From: Thermodesulfovibrionia bacterium
GTDB taxonomy: Bacteria; Nitrospirota; Thermodesulfovibrionia; UBA6902
Assembly: GCA_947258735.1 (NCBI GenBank)
Contig: CAMYJJ010000024.1
Span: forward strand, 1 to 20,058
DNA length: 20,058 bases
Direction of reading: 5' to 3'
In this document: piece after piece, positions 15,074-20,058 of the stretch
Layout: each line of letters begins with the position of its first letter
Position numbering within the stretch: the stretch's first letter is position 1
The notes under the pieces: model-generated
What the model saw: the letters and a program-made list of their open reading frames with translations, nothing else
Database searches by the model: none
What the model was told of the DNA's origin: nothing
Translations under genes and position numbers: made by a program

Positions 15074-15103
15074 CTCGTCACTCGTTACCCGTCACCCATT
15101 ACT
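15074..15103 (-). repeat. Heptamer repeat array, minus orientation
   Basis: Read on the minus strand it gives agtaat, gggtgac, gggtaac, gagtgac and gag, the same 7-base family as at 8710-8771. It faces the array at 14992-15019 and ends 5 bases before the nusB start codon, in the place where a Shine-Dalgarno would be expected. Confidence 0.65.
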
Positions 15104-15108
15104 GCCTT

Positions 15109-15537
15109 ATGAAACGACGACGATCAAGAGAGTATGCCCTTCAGATTCTCTTTCAGCTTGAACTGACCGCCAATAAACTGAACGATGCAGTGCTCGATGA
15201 ATTCTGGGAAAACAACAAAGAAGACGATGATGTAAAAAAATTCACCTACGACATTGTAAGCTCTACCCTTGAACACCTCGATGAAATTGACCGGACAATC
15301 CAGAAAGCGGCAGAACACTGGGTTATTGAACGAATGGCTGCCATAGACAGAAATATCCTCAGGGCAGCCACATACGAACTGCTCTATCGAACTGACATCC
15401 CGCCATCCGTCGCGATCAATGAGGCCCTTGAAGTGGCCAAAAAATATTCCACAGAAGATTCAGCCCCTTTTATAAACGGGATACTGGACAAGATCGCCGC
15501 AGAGGTAGTACCTGCCTCTTCCGGAAACAATACTTAG
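15109..15537 (+). CDS. nusB: Transcription antitermination factor NusB
   Basis: This 142-residue all-helical RNA-binding protein joins NusE (S10) on boxA RNA in rRNA antitermination. The N-terminus RRRSREYALQILFQLE is the basic boxA-binding helix typical of NusB. The C-terminal half, with IDRNILRAATYELLY, IPPSVAINEALEVAKKYS and FINGILDKI, is diagnostic. The frame is open further upstream to TTG 15037, but that part is translated repeat sequence and not NusB-like, so ATG 15109 is chosen. No Shine-Dalgarno is visible, because the heptamer repeat occupies its place. The ribH-nusB order is common in bacteria. Confidence 0.95.
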   Translation: MKRRRSREYALQILFQLELTANKLNDAVLDEFWENNKEDDDVKKFTYDIVSSTLEHLDEIDRTIQKAAEHWVIERMAAIDRNILRAATYELLYRTDIPPSVAINEALEVAKKYSTEDSAPFINGILDKIAAEVVPASSGNNT

Positions 15538-15559
15538 TCAGAGATACCGAGGGCCTGCC

Positions 15560-16288
15560 ATGCCTCCTTGTGCAATCATATCAGATGTCCATGCCAACCT
15601 TGAGGCCCTTCACGCTGTACTGGACATGATCGATAAAGAACGTGTATCTGACCTTTTTTTTCTCGGTGATGCTGTAGGATACGGGCCCGACCCCAACTCA
15701 TGCACCCGGCTTCTCAGAGAAGTATCAAAGGTTTTCATTGCCGGCAATCATGACCGGAAGGCTGTCGGTCTTTCCCAAATGTCTTTTTTCAATCCTCATG
15801 CAAGGCTTGCCATAGACTGGACCATGGATGTCCTCACCGATGAAAACAGGGCGTTTCTCACGTCAGCTCCTCTTACCTATGAAAACGATGCTAAGAACAT
15901 CTTTCTTGTGCACAGTTCACCCAAATACCCCGAGGAATGGAATTATGTAGAAGGAAAAGAAAACGCGCTCAAAAATTTCCCCTATTTTCATCAGACATAC
16001 TGCTTTCTCGGTCACTCCCACATACCCTTTATTGCGGAGCAGTCACGTAACGGAAAAATCGTCCTGTATCATGTATCTGCAAAGATCAGACATGATTGCA
16101 GATATATCATTAATACAGGAAGCGTTGGACAGCCCAGAGACGGAAACCCGGCAGCCTGTTATGTGATTTTCAGGAGAAACGTGTTAGAAATAAAAAGAGT
16201 CCCGTATGATATATTAGTAACGCAGAAAAAAATGAACGCCGCCGGTCTCCCGGATTGTCTCATTACCAGACTGGCAAAGGGAAGATAA
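15560..16288 (+). CDS. Calcineurin-like metallophosphoesterase
   Basis: The 242-residue cytoplasmic protein has the complete metal-binding motif set: DVHAN (9-13), GDAVGYGPDP, GNHD, a single His in LVHSSP and GHSH. It ends with NTGSVGQPRDGNPAACYVIF, typical of the YfcE/MJ0936-like phosphodiesterases. Members are two-metal enzymes hydrolysing phosphodiesters; the natural substrate is usually unknown. It starts 22 bases after nusB and is probably in the same transcript. No signal peptide is present. Confidence 0.9.
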   Translation: MPPCAIISDVHANLEALHAVLDMIDKERVSDLFFLGDAVGYGPDPNSCTRLLREVSKVFIAGNHDRKAVGLSQMSFFNPHARLAIDWTMDVLTDENRAFLTSAPLTYENDAKNIFLVHSSPKYPEEWNYVEGKENALKNFPYFHQTYCFLGHSHIPFIAEQSRNGKIVLYHVSAKIRHDCRYIINTGSVGQPRDGNPAACYVIFRRNVLEIKRVPYDILVTQKKMNAAGLPDCLITRLAKGR

Positions 16289-16318
16289 ATATATCTGATG
16301 ACACAGATTAACAGACTT

Positions 16319-16358
16319 GATTACACAGATGACAATAGAATGTATGAGCTGTGTAATC
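16319..16358. repeat. Inverted repeat with flanking ACACAGAT-type repeats
   Basis: GATTACACAG (16319-16328) and CTGTGTAATC (16349-16358) are perfect 10-bp complements with a 20-base loop. Just before it lies gacacagattaacagactt, sharing the ACACAGAT word. This has the look of the short intergenic repeats common in environmental bacterial genomes. It may also act as the end of the upstream transcript, but it lacks a T-tract. Confidence 0.5.
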
Positions 16359-16380
16359 GTCTCTCAAATCAGTGAAATCA

Positions 16381-16398
16381 GGTTTAATACATTAAACC
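16381..16398. promoter_or_regulatory. Perfect 18-bp dyad directly before the purB ribosome binding site
   Basis: GGTTTAAT-ac-ATTAAACC is a perfect 8-bp inverted repeat ending at the first base before the Shine-Dalgarno (aggaggg, 16399-16405). As DNA it could be a repressor operator. As RNA it is a small stem next to the ribosome binding site. It does not resemble the E. coli PurR box. Confidence 0.45.
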
Positions 16399-16410
16399 AG
16401 GAGGGTTAAC

Positions 16411-17709
16411 TTGATACCACGTTATTCACGGCCTGAGATGGCAAAGATATGGGAGCCTGAAAACAGATTTCAGAAATGGCTTGATGTTGAAATCGCGGCC
16501 TGTGAGGCATGGGCAAAAAAAGGGGAAATTCCTAAAAAAAGTCTTGCAACAATAAAGAAGAAGGCCGGCTTTAATGTCAAAAGAATAGATAAGATCGAGG
16601 AGAAGGTCAAGCATGACGTTATTGCATTTCTCACCTCAGTTGCTGAACATGTCGGTCCTGATTCCCGATATGTCCACAAGGGGCTGACCTCTTCAGATGT
16701 GCTTGATACAGCATTGGCAGTGCTGATGAAGGAAGCGGCAGATATCATTATTCATGATATAAAAAATATTATGAAGGTGCTGAAGACAAATGCGCTGAAG
16801 TACAGGGGAACGCTGCAGATGGGAAGAAGCCATGGCATTCATGCAGAACCCACGACCTTCGGCCTGACCTTTGCCCTGTGGTATGCCGAAATGGAGCGTA
16901 ATCTTCAGCGTATGAAAACGGCCAGGGAAACGATCAGTTATGGTCAGCTCTCGGGTCCGGTCGGTACATTTTCGAGCCTTCCCCCGGACATTGAATCCTT
17001 TGTATGCAAAAAACTCGGTTTAAAACCGGCTCCTGTGGCAACACAGGTGATCCAGCGGGACAGGCACGCAGAGTATATGAATACACTTGCGCTCATTGCA
17101 GGAGCTATTGAGAAGATGGCAATCGAAATAAGACATCTGCAGAGGACTGAGGTGCTTGAAGCAGAGGAACCGTTTACAAAAGGCCAGAAAGGTTCATCAG
17201 CAATGCCCCACAAGAGAAATCCCATTGGCAGTGAAAATCTGAGTGGTCTGGCGCGTGTGGTCCGGTCAAATGCAATGGCTGCCATGGAGAACATTCCTTT
17301 ATGGCATGAACGGGACATAAGCCATTCATCCGTGGAACGGATCATTATCCCTGACAGCACTATCCTTATTAATTATATGCTTGTACGGCTTACAGGAATT
17401 CTCAGGGGCATTCAGGTATATCCCGAGAGAATGAAGGAAAATATACAGCTGAGCAACGGCCTGTTCTGCTCACAGAGGGTCCTGCTTATGCTCACGGAAA
17501 AGGGGCTGAGCAGGGAGAAATCATACAGTCTGGTCCAGAGCAATGCAATGCAGAGCTGGAAGCAGGGAATACACTTCAGGGAAGTTCTGCAAAAAGACAA
17601 AACTATCGGAATGTACCTGGGCAAAAAAGATATTGAGACACTCTTTGATCTGAAATTTTACACAAAACATGTGGATTACATATTAAAGAGAGTGTTTAAA
17701 AAGAGATAG
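16411..17709 (+). CDS. purB: Adenylosuccinate lyase
   Basis: This 432-residue enzyme of the fumarase/aspartase superfamily cleaves SAICAR and adenylosuccinate, releasing fumarate, in purine synthesis. Family motifs are YVHKGLTSSDVLDTA (88-102), GRSHGIHAEP with catalytic His141, and the signature loop SSAMPHKRNPIGSE (262-275) with the catalytic serine. Length is normal. The start is TTG 16411, with AGGAGGG five bases upstream and the family N-terminus IPRYSRPEMAKIW. No purine neighbours are present. The gene ends facing pilT, with an 87-bp gap that has no convincing terminator. Confidence 0.97.
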   Translation: MIPRYSRPEMAKIWEPENRFQKWLDVEIAACEAWAKKGEIPKKSLATIKKKAGFNVKRIDKIEEKVKHDVIAFLTSVAEHVGPDSRYVHKGLTSSDVLDTALAVLMKEAADIIIHDIKNIMKVLKTNALKYRGTLQMGRSHGIHAEPTTFGLTFALWYAEMERNLQRMKTARETISYGQLSGPVGTFSSLPPDIESFVCKKLGLKPAPVATQVIQRDRHAEYMNTLALIAGAIEKMAIEIRHLQRTEVLEAEEPFTKGQKGSSAMPHKRNPIGSENLSGLARVVRSNAMAAMENIPLWHERDISHSSVERIIIPDSTILINYMLVRLTGILRGIQVYPERMKENIQLSNGLFCSQRVLLMLTEKGLSREKSYSLVQSNAMQSWKQGIHFREVLQKDKTIGMYLGKKDIETLFDLKFYTKHVDYILKRVFKKR

Positions 17710-17796
17710 CGCTTCAGCTCTCATGCGATGTCCTGAGTTTTTTTATCTCTCCCTTATGTTTCTGCAGAATATACTGAATGTGATATGCAAAACCTG

Positions 17797-18888
17797 CTAA
17801 TTGGAATAACTCAGGGTCTTGTCAGCAATTAATCCCTTAATATACTTAGGTTTCACACAGTTGCGAAGCAGTGTTTCCTGTGTAATCATGCCCTGTTTGA
17901 AGAGGTTCACCAATGAGCGGTCCATGCTGATCATGCCGTCCTGCGAACTTGACTCTATGGAACTTGCTATCATATGGGTCTTGCCTTCGCGTATCAATGT
18001 CCTGATTGCATCAGTGGCAACCATGACCTCACAGGCAATGATAAGCCTGTTTTCATGTGCATGAGGCAAAAGCCGCTGACAGATGATGCCTTCAAGGGCC
18101 CCTGCAAGTTGAACACGTACCTGATCATGCTGATGTGAGGGAAAAACATTGATGATTCTGTCGACTGTCTGAATTGAATCTTTTGTATGAAGACTGGAAA
18201 AAACCAGGTGTCCTGTCTCCGCTGCAGTGATGGTAGCACTGAACGTTTCAAGGTCTCGCATTTCACCGACCAGTATCACGTCAGGGTCCTGCCGGAGAAC
18301 ATGCTTTAATGCAGAAGCAAAGGACAGGGTATCTCCATGCACTTCCCTCTGCTCAACAAGGGCTTTATGATGATTATGGATATGCTCAATCGGATCTTCA
18401 ATGGTAATAATGTGACACTCTCTTTCGTGGTTAATCAGTTCAATGACCGAAGCCATAGTTGTTGATTTGCCTGACCCGGTCGGACCGGTAACGAGAACAA
18501 GACCTGAATTACGACGGGCCAATTGAGTCAGCACACGTACCGGTACGCCTAAATCTTCCATTGTAGGTATTTTCAGGGGGAGCGCACGGAACGCTGCTGC
18601 CAGGGTTCCCCGCTGGTAATGAATATTCCCCCGAAACCTGCTCAACCCCCTGATACTCAGTGCAAAATCCAGTTCCCTCTGATCGATCAGGACATTTTTC
18701 TGCTCATCGCTCAGCACCCCGAAGATAAGCCTTTCCAGGTCTGCAGGTGACAGCTCCGGCAGGTCCATACTTTCAAGCACACCTCCTATCCTCATGACAG
18801 GCGGGCGACCAGCCGCCATATGTAAGTCAGAGGCCTTCTTTTCAATGCACACCTTAAACAGCTCTATTATCTCGTCTCTATCGTTCAA
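17797..18888 (-). CDS. pilT: Type IV pilus retraction ATPase PilT
   Basis: The 363-residue secretion-type ATPase is a hexamer at the inner-membrane base of type IV pili and powers retraction for twitching. Motifs are Walker A GPTGSGKS (135-142), the Asp box ITIEDPIEHI (161-170), Walker B ILVGEMRDLET (205-215) and the His box TGHLVFSSLHT (225-235). The PilT-specific AIRTLIREGKTHMI (294-307) near the C-terminus separates it from PilB. An N-terminal ASDLHMAAGRPP segment is typical. PilU is an alternative; the AIRNLIRE-like motif favours PilT. The start appears to be TTG 18888, with a gaaag-type weak Shine-Dalgarno. No other pilus genes are in the window. Confidence 0.93.
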   Translation of the reverse strand: MNDRDEIIELFKVCIEKKASDLHMAAGRPPVMRIGGVLESMDLPELSPADLERLIFGVLSDEQKNVLIDQRELDFALSIRGLSRFRGNIHYQRGTLAAAFRALPLKIPTMEDLGVPVRVLTQLARRNSGLVLVTGPTGSGKSTTMASVIELINHERECHIITIEDPIEHIHNHHKALVEQREVHGDTLSFASALKHVLRQDPDVILVGEMRDLETFSATITAAETGHLVFSSLHTKDSIQTVDRIINVFPSHQHDQVRVQLAGALEGIICQRLLPHAHENRLIIACEVMVATDAIRTLIREGKTHMIASSIESSSQDGMISMDRSLVNLFKQGMITQETLLRNCVKPKYIKGLIADKTLSYSN

Positions 18889-19374
18889 CGTCTTTCCCCT
18901 TTCTATAACAGGAAATACATATTCATAGTCTTTTAATCATAATTACGACATTTATTTATAAAACCTTAAATATGGCTATAAATTTTTTTTACGATTTTTC
19001 ATGTAAGCCACCAGCACCCTGTTTTTATTACAGATTTTGAATGCGAAATACTCCGTAAAACTGAGAGCTGTTATATGGAGAAAGTGCCCGGACATGATTA
19101 AACAATCAAGGGAATACATATCCATAACGTTGTCAGAATATGCGTACCTTTATGGTATGCTAAAAATATACGTCCAGACCCCGCTCTACTTCATTCTTTT
19201 AAGCACAATATGATCCGGGGAAAAAGACTATTGTCTTCCTGCTGAGAACATGGGCCGGCGTATCCTTGTTGGCTCATTGGAAAAGATAGATATATCAGGA
19301 ACAGGAAAGAATGAGACGCTATATAAGACCGCTATCAAAGATATTTCTTCACCAATTACTGTAACCGCCATACA
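18889..19374. other. AT-rich intergenic region with an unexplained open frame
   Basis: This is the divergent space between pilT and the glycoside hydrolase gene. The first 120 bases are AT-rich and should hold the pilT promoter. From 19007 to 19378 one plus-strand frame is open apart from a single TGA at 19211-19213. I recognise no protein in it. Confidence 0.5.
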
Positions 19375-19378
19375 ATGA
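19250..19378 (+). other. Possible small ORF coupled to the glycoside hydrolase gene
   Basis: ATG 19250 opens 42 codons beginning MGRRILVGSLEKIDISGTGK and ending at a TGA that overlaps the next ATG as ATGA. The overlap is the usual form of translational coupling, and the hydrolase gene itself lacks a Shine-Dalgarno. The same frame continues upstream past a TGA at 19211, so this could also be the decayed end of an older gene. No family is recognised and no good ribosome binding site is seen. Confidence 0.2.
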
Positions 19379-20058
19379 ACAGATCCTTTAACATGAAATT
19401 AGGTTGTCTGCTCTCCATGAGCGTATGGGTGCTGTTTGTTGTCCCACTGGTAAAAGCAGAAGATACATATACCAATCCGGTGCTTGTTGAAACCATACCC
19501 CTGAGCGCCGAACATACAGGTGAAAAACGTGTTATCCAGTTCAGCGGCGTTATGGGAATAGGTGATCCAGCGGTATTATTGCATAACGGAATATATTACC
19601 TTTACCCCACAGGAGATAACAGAGGGTTTGATGTGTATACATCTTCTGACATGGTGAATTGGGAAAAAGGCCCAAGGGTATTTCATGCTGATGAAAGGGG
19701 GGCCTGGGCACCGGATGTTTTTTTCGATAATAAGACAAAGAAATTTTATCTTTACTATACCGTAAACAGGAATGTTGGAGTTGCAGTGTCTGACAGCCCT
19801 GATGGCATATTTATTGATAAGGGTCTCCTTATTCATGGGGCTATTGATGCCCATATGTTTGAAGATGATAACGGGGCCTATTACCTCTACCATGTTACGT
19901 TCCCTGCCTTCATTATACATGTACAGCCCATGGCGACACTTACAACAATAAAGGGGAAGCCGGTCCGGCTTCTATATCCTACTGAACATTGGGAGAAGAG
20001 ACATACGCCTCTGACCGAGGCACCATGGTTGTTGAAATATCAGGACATATATTATCTT
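19375..20058 (+). CDS. Secreted glycoside hydrolase, GH43-like five-bladed propeller (partial, 3' end outside window)
   Basis: The frame runs from ATG 19375 to the window end, 228 residues. A signal peptide (about 1-28, ending VKA) is followed by a beta-propeller with the three acidic positions of GH43: Asp64 in GIGDPAV (base), Asp158 in GAIDAHMF (pKa modulator, usually followed by Pro) and Glu215 in LTEAPWL (acid). WAPDVFFDN and FYLYYT are also typical of GH43/GH117-like propellers. The family acts mostly on arabinans, xylans and other plant or microbial polysaccharides outside the cytoplasm; the substrate here is unknown. ATG 19393 is an alternative start giving a shorter n-region. Neither has a Shine-Dalgarno. 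Confidence 0.8.
   Translation, partial: MNRSFNMKLGCLLSMSVWVLFVVPLVKAEDTYTNPVLVETIPLSAEHTGEKRVIQFSGVMGIGDPAVLLHNGIYYLYPTGDNRGFDVYTSSDMVNWEKGPRVFHADERGAWAPDVFFDNKTKKFYLYYTVNRNVGVAVSDSPDGIFIDKGLLIHGAIDAHMFEDDNGAYYLYHVTFPAFIIHVQPMATLTTIKGKPVRLLYPTEHWEKRHTPLTEAPWLLKYQDIYYL

Noticed and set aside
15037..15108. Upstream TTG start for nusB adding 24 residues
   Set aside because: The extension is translated repeat sequence and unlike any NusB N-terminus; ATG 15109 fits the family.
17710..17796. Bidirectional terminator between purB and pilT
   Set aside because: There is a short T-run after cctgag, but only a 4-5 bp weak stem precedes it, so a terminator is not supported.
19211..19213. In-frame TGA read as selenocysteine
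   Set aside because: No recognised selenoprotein family and no obvious SECIS-like stem directly after it; a plain stop is simpler.

Overview
The window reads as a piece of chromosome from a Gram-negative bacterium of moderate GC content. It has a Sec signal peptidase, a twitching-motility ATPase, a sigma-54 activator and an envelope-sorting rhomboid. The order lepA-lepB followed by ribE-ribBA-ribH-nusB, together with a sigma-54 enhancer-binding protein, fits Nitrospirota or Desulfobacterota-like lineages. That placement is inference from gene content, not a phylogeny. Several genes seem to begin with TTG.

Left part (1-6625). A truncated flavodoxin-fold protein runs off the left edge. Next is a sigma-54 enhancer-binding regulator on the minus strand (704-2200), divergent from a secreted VIT-VWA protein (2425-4533). 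The VIT-VWA protein ends in a glycine-rich, hydrophobic, basic tail of the GlyGly-CTERM type. It is followed directly by a rhomboid protease with rhombosortase hallmarks (4599-5261), a DUF2238/YjdF-like membrane protein and a signal-peptide-bearing lipase-like hydrolase. The divergent spacer holds a good -24/-12 (sigma-54) promoter facing the VIT-VWA gene, a 15-bp dyad about 77 bp upstream of the expected start that suits an activator site, and a TTGACA promoter that would start the regulator's mRNA almost at its ATG. I read this as a self-contained, sigma-54-switched surface-protein locus with its own dedicated sorting protease. It is the most interesting system in the window.

Middle part (6626-9042). 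This is low-density accessory DNA. It holds a six-helix membrane protein of unknown function, a decayed hicBA toxin-antitoxin pair on the minus strand that ordinary ORF calling misses, a Cys-rich protein of unknown function on the minus strand, short dyads, a 7-bp-period repeat array and a C/G-rich hairpin.

Right part (9043-18888). This is housekeeping: a ROK sugar kinase, elongation factor 4 (lepA), signal peptidase I (lepB), riboflavin synthase (ribE), a fused DHBP synthase/GTP cyclohydrolase II (ribBA), lumazine synthase (ribH), nusB, a calcineurin-like phosphoesterase and purB, all on the plus strand and mostly closely spaced. pilT follows on the minus strand. The rib genes supply both branches of riboflavin synthesis except ribD, which is not in view. 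RibBA has Gln where the DHBP synthase metal-binding His is expected. The 7-bp repeats reappear in two facing arrays just upstream of nusB. An 18-bp perfect dyad precedes purB.

Right edge (18889-20058). A 486-bp gene-poor stretch leads into a secreted GH43-type glycoside hydrolase cut by the window end. I found no rRNA, tRNA, CRISPR array, insertion sequence or origin.
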